Counted from the stretch's first letter, positions 1 to 6,195 are shown. The stretch is 8,159 nt of DNA from Bacteroidaceae bacterium (GCA_900770655.1 CAAGLA010000002.1:1-8159); one strand, 5' to 3'. Program-made: numbers and translations. Notes: generated by a model not told the origin, from the sequence alone.

Positions 1-117
1 AGCCTCTACACGGCGACCTGTGAGGTCGTAGATAACTGTCACATTTACGTTTTCAGTTGTCACATTCTCAATGCCTGTTGTGCCCTCGCCAAAGCGGAAA
101 CTGTAAGAAACCGCGTT
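1..117 (-). repeat. Inverted duplication, arm 1 (3' end of surface gene)
   Basis: The minus strand of this segment matches 2775-2883 on the plus strand. The block 83-117 is identical over 35 nt to 2775-2809, and 1-33 matches 2851-2883 at 32 of 33 positions. The middle is diverged, with a net 8-nt length difference. The match may continue beyond the left edge. It encodes the conserved C-terminal tail in both copies. Confidence 0.85.
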
Positions 118-2349
118 TGAACCTGCAGGCTTAGGCAAATATGCTTTGTGACCATTGTTGAGGAATGTTCCGTCGGCCTGTCCTTCTGTTGTAGCTGTGT
201 AGAATGCCACAACGTCATCCCGCATACCAAGAACGTATGCATCAACCGTAACATACTCCGAAGCAACTGTACCTTCGAGTTCACTTTCAGCTGTTACATC
301 TGTTGTTGTAATTGCGAAGTTGTATGTACCTTCCGCAGCCTCAAGTACAACTCCAGTTTCAGCAGGAATTGTTGTTCCTATATCTGTGAGCACGGCCCAC
401 TTGCCATTAGTTGCAACGGTGTAAGCTTTAACGTCTGCGGGAACTGTGAGTGCTACAGGAGCAAACAATGTCGCCTTGCCGGCTGATGTAACTGTTACAG
501 GGAGTTCTGTGACCTCTTCGATAGTCCAGTTATGAGCATCACCGCAAGTATTGTTTTGGCAACGGTTAATATAATAATAGTCGTCTGTATCATTATGGCT
601 TATGTGCAACCAACGTCCTGCGCTTTTGACGTTGTATTTTGCAACAGCACCATTTACCGCAGCTACAAATTCTATAACAGAAATGTTGTTAGAGCCAATT
701 TGTTCAAAAGTCCAATCACTTTGGTCTAATCCAAAGTAAAGTCCTGTGCTATATGCCAAAAGGTGAGAACCGTCATAATAATAGATTGCCGTTGCGTCAT
801 TTTTTGTACCACATACTATCCGGTCATTTTTTGTAGCACTTGTTATGTAGTTGTCAACATTCCTTATAGTGTAATACCGACCGGCTTCCGGCATATTAAG
901 TGAGAACGATGCGATGATAGCCTGCAATGCTGTTATCTTTTCCTGAATTTCTTCATCTGTTGCAGCTGCAGGAATATTCTGTGAATACGCTACTATTTCT
1001 GCGTAAACAGTTTCGTAGTTTTCATACGATGATGAGTACTTGCCAACGCCTGTACCTATTTCAATCTGTGTCAACTGAGCCTGAGCCTGTGCAACAAGCG
1101 CAACGAGGTCATCGTCCAAAGTTGAAATTTCGCATTCTATAACTTTGAGTGCAGAACCGGTATCTCGGCCATTCCAATAGCACAATGCATTCTCGCTATT
1201 ATATGTCTGACGATTAAATGCGTATGATGTTGCTGTAGGGTGTATAACGTAGAATGTATTTTCTTTAGCGCCGCTGTGTGTTGCAGGAGCGATTGTCCAA
1301 GTTGTGTTGCCTGCTGCACCCTGCTTTGTTACCATACGGGCAAGTTGTGCAGCATTTTTGTCACCGGTAGGAGCCTCTGGAGCTGAAAGTACCATTGTAC
1401 TGCCTGCTACATAGTTAACAATCTCGAAGCCATTGAATGGGTCGCCAACAAAGCCCCAAGCGTATGAATTCTTTGAACTTGTTGGTGCAGCCGACTGTGA
1501 TGCAGGAATGTATGCTTTGTCAGCATCGTACTGCAAGTATGTAAAGCCGTCGTCGCGAATTTGCATATTGTACCATTTTGTAATCTCACCGTAGCTTGCC
1601 GCTGCAACGAATGGCATAGCCTGCAACTCGCAAGTTACATCAACGGTAGCATCCCCGGCCACTGTACCCTCGTCAAATGCCTCTGTTACGTATGGGAAAT
1701 CAATAGGCAATGCATAAGCAGAACCGGTTGCCTGTTCAACTGTTACAGCCTTCTTTTCTACACCGTTCAGCATATAGCGGTAAGTTACATTAAAAGAAGC
1801 AACTTCCTCAGCACCATAGACATTGTGCATTGTCCAGCCACCTTGTCCTGTATTTCCCAACACCGGTGTATTAGCAGCCGCTTGGCAGTTGAGCCAAGTG
1901 CTGGCACCGTACTGTTTAAAACGTACAAGAATACCATTGTTATCGCTGTTAAGCGTTTCATTTCCCGGCGCATTTGGAGTTACAGCTTCAAACACCTGCG
2001 CTGTTGCCTTTGCGCCAAGAGTTACAGCACCGCTGGTGGCAGCCTGTATATAGCCATTGTCGCCTGCAGAAAGTCTGCGAATGTGGTATTTACCGGGAGT
2101 ATTTTCCTCTGCTGGTTCCCATACAAGAACAGCCTCGTAGCCGAACTCTTCGATATTTGTGTTTGCTGCAAGATAGCGACCATTTGTACCAGAGAGGTTC
2201 TTTACAGCAATGTAGGTAGCCTCTGTCAGTGCATTAAGTTGGTCGGCACTGTACGTTGTTAAACTACGCTGCCAAACAGCGCTTTGCGCCATTACACCCA
2301 TTGTAATGAACAACGATGCGATTAGTAAAGTAAATTTCTTCATTTGCAT
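1..2349 (-). CDS. Modular secreted/surface protein, C-terminus beyond window
   Basis: An uninterrupted reading frame of 783 codons runs from ATG at 2349 to the left edge, where it is still open. A second ATG at 2343 gives MKKFTLL… and is an equally good start. Residues 1-22 form a signal peptide (charged MKK, hydrophobic stretch, cleavage near VMA-Q). Residues about 30-170 and 290-405 are beta-rich and resemble ricin-like/beta-trefoil modules (NGRYLAA, GYIQAA, WTI motifs), which is tentative. Residues about 408-480 look helical and FIVAR-like (LVALVAQAQAQL … EEIQEKITALQAIIASF). Residues about 615-745 match the beta-sandwich module common near the end of Prevotella surface proteins (VTVTSAGKATLFAPVAL … IPAETGVVLEA). 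The tail (SYSFRFGEGTTG … VIYDLTGRRVEA) is a short sorting-type tail. The damaged paralogue at 2646-2937 suggests about 19 more residues after it. No catalytic motif is visible. A role in adhesion or glycan binding is inference. Confidence 0.85.
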   Translation of the reverse strand, partial: MQMKKFTLLIASLFITMGVMAQSAVWQRSLTTYSADQLNALTEATYIAVKNLSGTNGRYLAANTNIEEFGYEAVLVWEPAEENTPGKYHIRRLSAGDNGYIQAATSGAVTLGAKATAQVFEAVTPNAPGNETLNSDNNGILVRFKQYGASTWLNCQAAANTPVLGNTGQGGWTMHNVYGAEEVASFNVTYRYMLNGVEKKAVTVEQATGSAYALPIDFPYVTEAFDEGTVAGDATVDVTCELQAMPFVAAASYGEITKWYNMQIRDDGFTYLQYDADKAYIPASQSAAPTSSKNSYAWGFVGDPFNGFEIVNYVAGSTMVLSAPEAPTGDKNAAQLARMVTKQGAAGNTTWTIAPATHSGAKENTFYVIHPTATSYAFNRQTYNSENALCYWNGRDTGSALKVIECEISTLDDDLVALVAQAQAQLTQIEIGTGVGKYSSSYENYETVYAEIVAYSQNIPAAATDEEIQEKITALQAIIASFSLNMPEAGRYYTIRNVDNYITSATKNDRIVCGTKNDATAIYYYDGSHLLAYSTGLYFGLDQSDWTFEQIGSNNISVIEFVAAVNGAVAKYNVKSAGRWLHISHNDTDDYYYINRCQNNTCGDAHNWTIEEVTELPVTVTSAGKATLFAPVALTVPADVKAYTVATNGKWAVLTDIGTTIPAETGVVLEAAEGTYNFAITTTDVTAESELEGTVASEYVTVDAYVLGMRDDVVAFYTATTEGQADGTFLNNGHKAYLPKPAGSNAVSYSFRFGEGTTGIENVTTENVNVTVIYDLTGRRVEA

Positions 2350-2402
2350 TAAATATTAAGTTAATAAGAATCTTTTTAACTCGTTTTTCACGATTCTTTC
2401 CC

Positions 2403-2419
2403 GTCTCTTCTAAAGAGAC
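2403..2419 (-). promoter_or_regulatory. 5'-UTR hairpin of the surface-protein gene
   Basis: On the minus strand this is GTCTCTT-TAG-AAGAGAC, a perfect 7-bp stem with a 3-nt loop. It begins 11 nt after the -7 box, so it would fold at the extreme 5' end of the mRNA, about 53 nt before the start codon. A near-identical copy (16 of 17 nt) in inverted orientation lies at 2611-2627, at the corresponding place upstream of the divergent pseudogene. A stabilising 5' stem-loop or a protein-binding site are both possible. Confidence 0.45.
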
Positions 2420-2430
2420 GCAATTTGTTG

Positions 2431-2438
2431 CAAATTTA
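2431..2438 (-). promoter_or_regulatory. Candidate -7 box of the surface-protein gene
   Basis: On the minus strand this reads TAAATTTG, an exact match to the Bacteroidetes -7 consensus TAnnTTTG. It lies about 80 nt upstream of the ATG in a very AT-rich stretch. No convincing TTTG -33 element sits at the usual spacing, so the call rests on the -7 box and its position. It predicts a transcript start near 2424, just ahead of the hairpin at 2403-2419. Confidence 0.4.
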
Positions 2439-2595
2439 AATACTTTTTATTTTAAATAAATAATTTACAAGGACTTTTTTATGTGACTTTATATAAAAGT
2501 TACAAAAAAGAAAAACAACTGCAATGCTTGAGATAATTAATTGGCGATAACTAAACAACGAGTATTTCTATATAAAAGTCTTTTATCGCTTTTTT

Positions 2596-2603
2596 GAATT
2601 TTG
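2596..2603 (+). promoter_or_regulatory. Decayed -7 box upstream of the pseudogene
   Basis: GAATTTTG differs from TAnnTTTG only at the first base. It lies 7-8 nt before the 2611-2627 hairpin, mirroring the layout in front of the minus-strand gene. No -33 element is recognisable. It may be the degraded promoter of the pseudogene. Confidence 0.22.
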
Positions 2604-2610
2604 TTTTTCT

Positions 2611-2627
2611 TTCTCTTTAGAAGAGAC
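2611..2627 (+). promoter_or_regulatory. Second copy of the 5'-UTR hairpin
   Basis: TTCTCTTTAGAAGAGAC matches the reverse complement of 2403-2419 at 16 of 17 positions and keeps a 6-bp stem (TCTCTT/AAGAGA) around TAG. It lies 18 nt before the GTG of the pseudogene. Together the two copies form an inverted repeat around a 191-bp AT-rich divergent promoter region. Flanking bases do not match, so conservation is limited to the hairpin itself. Confidence 0.45.
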
Positions 2628-2645
2628 AATAATAAATTAGTATTT

Positions 2646-2937
2646 GTGAGAAAAATTTTACTTTCAATGGCGCTTGTGCTTCTATCGGGAGCAGCAATGG
2701 CGCAGTGGACTGTAGTAACAGTTAATGGCGTCAACAACATTCCAAGCGAGAAGGTCGACCTATCTGCCGGTTAAAACGCGGTTTCTTACAGTTTCCGCTT
2801 TGGCGAGGGTACAACAGGCGTAGAGGAGATAACAGAGTACAGAGTACATTATCTACGACCTCACAGGCCGCCGTGTAGAGGCTATCACAGTTCCCGGTAT
2901 CTACATTGTAAACGGTGTTAAGCGCGTAATTCGCTAA
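2646..2937 (+). pseudogene. Broken secreted-protein paralogue (signal peptide + C-terminal tail)
   Basis: The frame opens with GTG (no in-frame ATG upstream; possibly a mutated ATG) and encodes a clear signal peptide, VRKILLSMALVLLSGAAMAQ, then about 22 residues, ending at TAA 2772-2774. Homology to the minus-strand protein continues straight through this stop: PAGSNAVSYSFRFGEG there corresponds to SAG*NAVSYSFRFGEG here, so a Ser codon TCA seems to have become TAA. At 2833-2846 the 7-mer CAGAGTA is repeated in tandem. Removing one copy restores a frame reading ITEYIIYDLTGRRVEA and ending GVKRVIR at TAA 2935-2937. Nearly all of the central domains of the paralogue are absent. It is therefore an internally deleted, doubly disabled gene. 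The 42-residue secreted remnant could still be made, but a function is not evident. Confidence 0.8.
2775..2883 (+). repeat. Inverted duplication, arm 2 (pseudogene tail)
   Basis: Partner of the segment at 1-117 in inverted orientation, about 2.66 kb away. Two near-identical blocks (35 of 35 and 32 of 33 nt) flank a diverged centre that carries the 7-bp duplication. Such high nucleotide identity in otherwise unlike genes suggests recent duplication or gene conversion. Confidence 0.85.
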
Positions 2938-3033
2938 TAATATTGCAATATAATTTAGGACATAAGTACATAAGAACATAATTTTATCCTTTTGTTCTTC
3001 TGTCTAAAAAAGAGAAATTAAAGAATAATAACC

Positions 3034-3079
3034 AACCCACGTTTAAGCCTTTCCATTATAGGGAGGGTTCAGGTGGGGC
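3034..3079. repeat. Long imperfect stem-loop (palindromic element)
   Basis: The left arm CCTTTCC and right arm GGGAGGG pair over 7 positions, two of them G·U, around ATTATA. Outside them, ACCCACGTTTAAG and TTCAGGTGGGG continue the pairing imperfectly. The shape resembles the intergenic palindromic repeats scattered through Bacteroidales genomes. There is no U-tract, so it is not a convincing terminator. Whether it is repeated elsewhere in this genome cannot be seen from one copy. Confidence 0.5.
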
Positions 3080-3146
3080 AATTCAAGTCTACACCGCTTG
3101 GGGTGTGTTTTTAAGGCCCAAAAGGCCGCTGTGCCGGGCGCTTTTG

Positions 3147-3171
3147 CAACTTTTCGCGCGACGAAAAGTTG
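3147..3171. repeat. Perfect 10-bp hairpin
   Basis: CAACTTTTCG (3147-3156) and CGAAAAGTTG (3162-3171) pair perfectly around CGCGA. It follows a GC-rich stretch that includes GGCC/GGCC inverted repeats at 3115-3127. There is no T-run on either side, so intrinsic termination is unlikely. It may be part of a palindromic repeat element together with the preceding 40 nt. Confidence 0.5.
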
Positions 3172-3252
3172 AGAAAGAAAGACTAGGATATTAATATAAG
3201 ACAATAGTTTAAGGTTGATAACTGCAGTAGAATATAAACGTTCTATTATTTT

Positions 3253-3280
3253 GAGTTCCTTCGCTGCGCTCAGGATGACA
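3253..3280 (-). repeat. Dispersed intergenic repeat, copy A
   Basis: On the minus strand this reads TGTCATCCTGAGCG followed by CAGCGAAGGAACTC, the same core as the copies at 6113-6150 and 6238-6275 (TCATCCTGAGCGCAAGTGAA). Repeats of this type are common between genes in Bacteroidales. It lies 155 nt before metY and has no obvious role there. Confidence 0.65.
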
Positions 3281-3389
3281 CTGCTCGGTATGACACAGCT
3301 TGCCTTGTCTTTTCATATTGCGCAAAAGCGAAGAATGTAAAAATATCAAAAAAAGGGAAGCGGGTTTATTATTTTTAATCGTTTATTAC

Positions 3390-3397
3390 TACCTTCG
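3390..3397 (+). promoter_or_regulatory. Candidate -7 box of metY
   Basis: TACCTTCG fits TAnnTTTG with one mismatch and is followed by CAAC. A TTTA at 3365-3368 lies 21 nt upstream and could serve as a weak -33 element. The predicted start at about 3403 leaves a leader of about 30 nt before the metY ATG. Confidence 0.35.
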
Positions 3398-3398
3398 C

Positions 3399-3428
3399 AA
3401 CAGTTTTTTAACGAATAATAAAACTGTT
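3399..3428. promoter_or_regulatory. Dyad at the metY start site, candidate operator
   Basis: AACAGTTTT (3399-3407) and AAAACTGTT (3420-3428) form a perfect 9-bp inverted repeat with a 12-nt spacer, so arm centres are 21 bp apart, two helical turns. It begins one base after the candidate -7 box and ends 6 nt before the ATG. That position suits a dimeric repressor. It could also fold as an RNA stem if transcription starts earlier than predicted. Confidence 0.4.
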
Positions 3429-3434
3429 TATAAT

Positions 3435-4718
3435 ATGACTAAGAAATTAAGCACCGGTACACTCTGCGTGCAGGGTGGCTGGCAACCAAAGAAGGGCGAA
3501 TCGCGCGTTCTGCCCATATTCCAGAGTACAACGTTCAAATACGATACAAGCGAGCAGATGGCCCGGCTCTTCGACCTCGAGGATAGCGGCTATTTCTACA
3601 GCCGCCTGCAGAACCCCACGGTCGATGCTGTCGGGGCTAAGATTAATGCTCTCGAAGGTGGCGTGGGAGCAGTGATGACCTCGTCGGGGCAGGCTGCGAA
3701 CTTTTATGCCATACTCAACATTTGCCAAGCGGGCGACCACTTTGTTTCGGCTACAACCATTTACGGCGGTACATATAACCTGTTTGCCGTGACATTGAAA
3801 AAGATGGGCATTGAGGTTACCTTTGTCGACGCCGATGCGCCCGAAGAGGAGATTGAAAAGGCCTTCCGCCCTAATACCAAAGCGTTGTTCGGCGAGACTA
3901 TTTCGAACCCGAGCGTGAATGTGCTCGACATTGAGAAATTTGCCGGCATTGCGCACCGCAACGGTGTACCTCTTATTGTTGACAACACTTTTGCGACACC
4001 GGTGAACTGTCGCCCCATTGAGTGGGGGGCCGACATTGTAACCCACTCCACCACCAAGTATATGGACGGTCACGCGGTTGCCGTGGGCGGTTGTGTGGTA
4101 GACAGTGGCAACTTCGACTGGGAGGCACAGCACAGCAAGTTCACCTGCCTCACCGAACCCGACGAGAGCTACCACGGGCTGGTTTATACCAAGAACTTCG
4201 GCAAGGCGGCCTACATCACCAAAATGGTATCTCAGGTTATGCGCGACTTGGGTGCGATGATGGCACCCGAAAATGCATTCCTGCTGAATATAGGCCTTGA
4301 GACACTGCACTTGAGGATGCCACGCCACTGCGAGAACGCACAGAAGGTGGCCGAATACCTTGAGCAGCACCCTAAGGTTAAATGGGTGAACTACTGCGGC
4401 CTGAAGAGCAGCAAATATTACAGCCTTGCGCAGAAATATCTCCCCGGCGGCGGGTGCGGCGTTATGGCATTTGCCGTTGAGGGCGACAAAGACGATGCCA
4501 TAAGGTTTATGGACAGTCTTAAGTTCATTGCTATTGTGACACACGTTGCCGATGCACGTTCGTGCGTGCTTAACCCCGCAAGCCACACACACCGCCAGCT
4601 GAGCAACGAACAGCTCATTGAGGCAGGCATTGACCCCGACCTCATTCGCCTTTCGGTGGGCATAGAGGATGCCGGCGACATTATAGCCGACCTTGAGCAG
4701 GCTCTGGAAGTGCTTTAA
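3435..4718 (+). CDS. metY: O-acetylhomoserine sulfhydrylase (MetY type)
   Basis: A 427-residue cytoplasmic PLP enzyme of the Cys/Met-metabolism family. MetY condenses O-acetylhomoserine with sulfide to give homocysteine, the last step before methionine. The start at MTKKLSTGTLCVQGGW fits the family; the frame is open further upstream, but that extension is unlike the family. Visible features are the cofactor tyrosine in YFYSR (Y55), the phosphate-binding loop SSGQA (83-87), the aspartate that pairs with the pyridine nitrogen in VDNTF (D183), and the Schiff-base lysine in THSTTKYMDGH (K208). The stretch VVDSGNFDW (221-229) and the length favour MetY over cystathionine synthase or methionine gamma-lyase, which are shorter. 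The closing RLSVGIED holds the conserved carboxylate-binding arginine. It is the first gene of an apparent three-gene unit. The exact acyl donor (acetyl or succinyl) is inferred from the subfamily. Confidence 0.93.
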   Translation: MTKKLSTGTLCVQGGWQPKKGESRVLPIFQSTTFKYDTSEQMARLFDLEDSGYFYSRLQNPTVDAVGAKINALEGGVGAVMTSSGQAANFYAILNICQAGDHFVSATTIYGGTYNLFAVTLKKMGIEVTFVDADAPEEEIEKAFRPNTKALFGETISNPSVNVLDIEKFAGIAHRNGVPLIVDNTFATPVNCRPIEWGADIVTHSTTKYMDGHAVAVGGCVVDSGNFDWEAQHSKFTCLTEPDESYHGLVYTKNFGKAAYITKMVSQVMRDLGAMMAPENAFLLNIGLETLHLRMPRHCENAQKVAEYLEQHPKVKWVNYCGLKSSKYYSLAQKYLPGGGCGVMAFAVEGDKDDAIRFMDSLKFIAIVTHVADARSCVLNPASHTHRQLSNEQLIEAGIDPDLIRLSVGIEDAGDIIADLEQALEVL

Positions 4719-4739
4719 ACAATATTTTTGTTTTCATAG

Positions 4740-5279
4740 ATGGGTATATTACATTGCATAATACTGGGTTGCTCTGTGGCTGTTGCCACCCCAAGCGACA
4801 ACAGTTGCAGGCAGGACACGCTTGCTGTCAGGCCTCTGCAGCTTACACTGCAGAACAGCAACGCAAGCATTGGCGGCAGCGAAGAGAGCGGGGATGTGGC
4901 CGGAGAGGAGAGCGAGAGAACTGCCGGCGGCGGGCAGCAGAGCAGCAGGCTACCTGTTCCGGGGCAAGAGAACACCAACATATATGCAACATTCCCCGGC
5001 GGCAATGCAGCCCTAAGGCGTTATATTAGAGAGAACAGGCACTACCCCGAAGAGTGCCGCGAGGAACGCCTGTGCGGCGAAACGGTTATAGCAATAACCG
5101 TTATGCCCGACGGCTGCATAACAAGCGTAACCATTGCCGAAAGCAGTGGCAACAGGTATATGGACAAGGAGGCACTGAGGATTGTTGCCGGATTTCCGCA
5201 GTGGGAACCTGCAAGAGATATGGACAATGCCGAAAGCAAAGAACATCTTATACGCATAAAATTCCGCCCCGGCCGCTGA
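4740..5279 (+). CDS. TonB C-terminal-domain protein
   Basis: A 179-residue protein whose last 95 residues match the TonB C-terminal fold in its Bacteroidetes form: FPGG…ALRRYIRENRHYP (85-103), GETVIAITVMPDG (113-125), ESSGNRYMDKEAL (134-146) and FPQWEPARD (152-160). Such domains contact TonB-dependent receptors or act as periplasmic partners. Residues 20-84 are low-complexity and rich in Ser, Gly, Glu and Gln, probably a periplasmic linker. The N-terminus is odd. A hydrophobic MGILHCIILGCSVAVA has no leading Lys/Arg and only a weak lipobox (ILGC, Cys11), and a stop codon lies directly before the ATG, so no longer start exists. It lacks the membrane helix and ExbBD contacts of a full TonB, so a lipoprotein or an N-terminally eroded TonB-like protein is likelier than an energy transducer. 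It lies 21 nt after metY and 7 nt before pgeF. Confidence 0.8.
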   Translation: MGILHCIILGCSVAVATPSDNSCRQDTLAVRPLQLTLQNSNASIGGSEESGDVAGEESERTAGGGQQSSRLPVPGQENTNIYATFPGGNAALRRYIRENRHYPEECREERLCGETVIAITVMPDGCITSVTIAESSGNRYMDKEALRIVAGFPQWEPARDMDNAESKEHLIRIKFRPGR

Positions 5280-5286
5280 AACCTTT

Positions 5287-6069
5287 ATGAAACTGCTGGA
5301 ATATAATATAGACCGTGCTGTACGCGCCTTTTCCACTATGCGTGGGGAAGGCGCGGGCTGTTACGGCGGGTTCAACATAACACATTACTGCGGCGACACC
5401 CCACGGCACACCACAGAGTGCCGCAGGGAGCTGTGCCGTGAGCTGGGCATTGAAGAGAGCCGCCTTATCGTGCCACGACAGACACACAGCGACAAGGTGC
5501 TGGTTATTGACGAGGAGTTCCTGCAACAGCCACCCGAAGCGCAGGAGAAAGCCCTCTACGGGGTAGATGCCATTGTAACCTGTGCAAAAGGCACCTGCAT
5601 TGGCGTTTCCACGGCCGACTGCATACCGGTTCTGCTTTTCGACAGGGAGAGAATGGTTGCAGCAGCAATTCACGCCGGGTGGCGTGGAACGGTAGCAGGG
5701 ATTGTTACAAAATGCATTGCACAAATGCAGGAGCAAATGGGCTGCCGGCCGGCCGATTTTTCGGCGGTTATAGCTCCGGGCATCTCTTTAGAGGCCTTTG
5801 AGGTGGGCGACGAGGTGTACGAAGAGTTTCGCCGTGCAGGGTTCGACTGCGGGCGCATAGCACGCCGCTACCCCACTGTCTGTGGCGGCAAGAAATGGCA
5901 CATAGACTTGTGGGAGGCCAACAGGCTGCAGCTATTGGCGTGCGGGGTTGCAGCGGAGAATATTAAGGTGGCGGGAATTTGCACCTTTACAAGGCACGAG
6001 GAGTTCTTTTCGGCCCGCAGGCTGGGAATAGAATCGGGCAGAATATTCAACGGGATTTTGATTAAGTAA
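5287..6069 (+). CDS. pgeF: PgeF/YfiH family enzyme (laccase-domain, peptidoglycan editing)
   Basis: A 260-residue protein of the YfiH/YlmD (DUF152, multicopper-oxidase-like) family. Members have been described as polyphenol oxidases or purine nucleoside-processing enzymes, and E. coli PgeF prevents wrong amino acids being kept in peptidoglycan precursors. The metal-binding triad is intact: His67 in RQTHSDKV, Cys112 in STADCIPVLLFD and His129 in AAIHAGWRGTV. Further family signatures are GVDAIVT (92-98), PGISLEAFEVGDEV (164-177), HIDLWEANRLQL (205-216) and the closing CTFTRHEEFFSARR (232-245). Length and motif order are those of a complete protein. It begins 7 nt after the TonB-domain gene and is followed by repeats, so it is the last gene of the unit. 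The link with metY is positional only; no shared pathway is evident. Confidence 0.92.
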   Translation: MKLLEYNIDRAVRAFSTMRGEGAGCYGGFNITHYCGDTPRHTTECRRELCRELGIEESRLIVPRQTHSDKVLVIDEEFLQQPPEAQEKALYGVDAIVTCAKGTCIGVSTADCIPVLLFDRERMVAAAIHAGWRGTVAGIVTKCIAQMQEQMGCRPADFSAVIAPGISLEAFEVGDEVYEEFRRAGFDCGRIARRYPTVCGGKKWHIDLWEANRLQLLACGVAAENIKVAGICTFTRHEEFFSARRLGIESGRIFNGILIK

Positions 6070-6078
6070 GCGCCCCCC

Positions 6079-6102
6079 GAACGAAAGTGAAGGAGGTAAA
6101 AC
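6079..6102 (+). repeat. Degenerate fragment of the dispersed repeat
   Basis: GAACGAAAGTGAAGG and the following bases match the core of the dispersed repeat (GAGCGCAAGTGAAGG…) at 19 of 24 positions. It lies immediately after pgeF, making a third direct copy with those at 6113 and 6238. Confidence 0.45.
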
Positions 6103-6112
6103 AACGCAAGCT

Positions 6113-6150
6113 GTCTCATCGTGAGCGCAAGTGAAGGAACTAAAGCGCGC
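6113..6150 (+). repeat. Dispersed intergenic repeat, copy B
   Basis: This copy and the one at 6238-6275 lie in a longer direct repeat: 6098-6150 matches 6223-6275 at 47 of 53 positions, 125 bp apart. The shared core is TGAGCGCAAGTGAAGGA. It sits in the convergent space between pgeF and the small peptide gene. Confidence 0.75.
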
Positions 6151-6157
6151 AACGAAG

Positions 6158-6195
6158 AGATTCTTCACTACACTAAGCTCCGTTCAGAATGACAC
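6158..6195 (-). repeat. Dispersed intergenic repeat, copy C (inverted)
   Basis: On the minus strand it reads GTGTCATTCTGAACGGAGC, then TTAGTGTAGTGAAGAATCT, which is the same family with an insertion of about 7 nt. Facing copy B, it can form an imperfect hairpin over about 6113-6195. This may act as a loose barrier between the convergent genes, but there is no T-run. Confidence 0.65.

Larger units (their letters stand above)
2938..3389. other. Non-coding region rich in palindromic elements
   Basis: No credible gene is present in this stretch of about 450 bp. It contains a short ACATAAG-type run (2960-2981), a 7-bp hairpin (2972-2978 with 2993-2999) without a U-tract, a long GC-rich stem-loop (3034-3079), a perfect 10-bp hairpin (3147-3171) and one copy of a dispersed repeat (3253-3280). 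I looked for the conserved core of a SAM-I riboswitch ahead of the methionine gene and did not see it. Confidence 0.6.

Noticed and set aside
1561..2262. Plus-strand open frame of 233 codons inside the surface-protein gene
   Set aside because: Its translation is Cys-rich without domain features, and the opposite strand has an unbroken 783-codon frame with a signal peptide and recognisable modules.
2544..2589. GCGATAA/TTATCGC inverted repeat in the divergent promoter region
   Set aside because: Only 7 bp with a 32-nt loop and no matching pattern elsewhere, so it is easily explained by chance.
3040..3080. GGGAGGG-containing stretch considered as part of a SAM riboswitch before metY
   Set aside because: The conserved SAM-I core sequences and four-way junction arms are not present; the stretch folds as a simple long hairpin instead.
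3300..3434. N-terminal extension of metY to an upstream alternative start
   Set aside because: The extra 45 residues are unlike the family, and the region holds the candidate promoter and dyad. The ATG at 3435 matches the usual MetY N-terminus.
3447..4592. Long minus-strand open frame of 381 codons opposite metY
   Set aside because: It is the antisense shadow of a GC-rich, strongly conserved gene. Its translation shows no family motif, while the plus strand carries every MetY signature.
4723..4730. TATTTTTG, an exact -7 consensus match just before the TonB-domain gene
   Set aside because: It would place the transcript start within a few bases of the ATG, there is no -33 element at a suitable spacing, and the 21-nt gap to metY fits an operon better. 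It is probably chance in an AT-rich gap.
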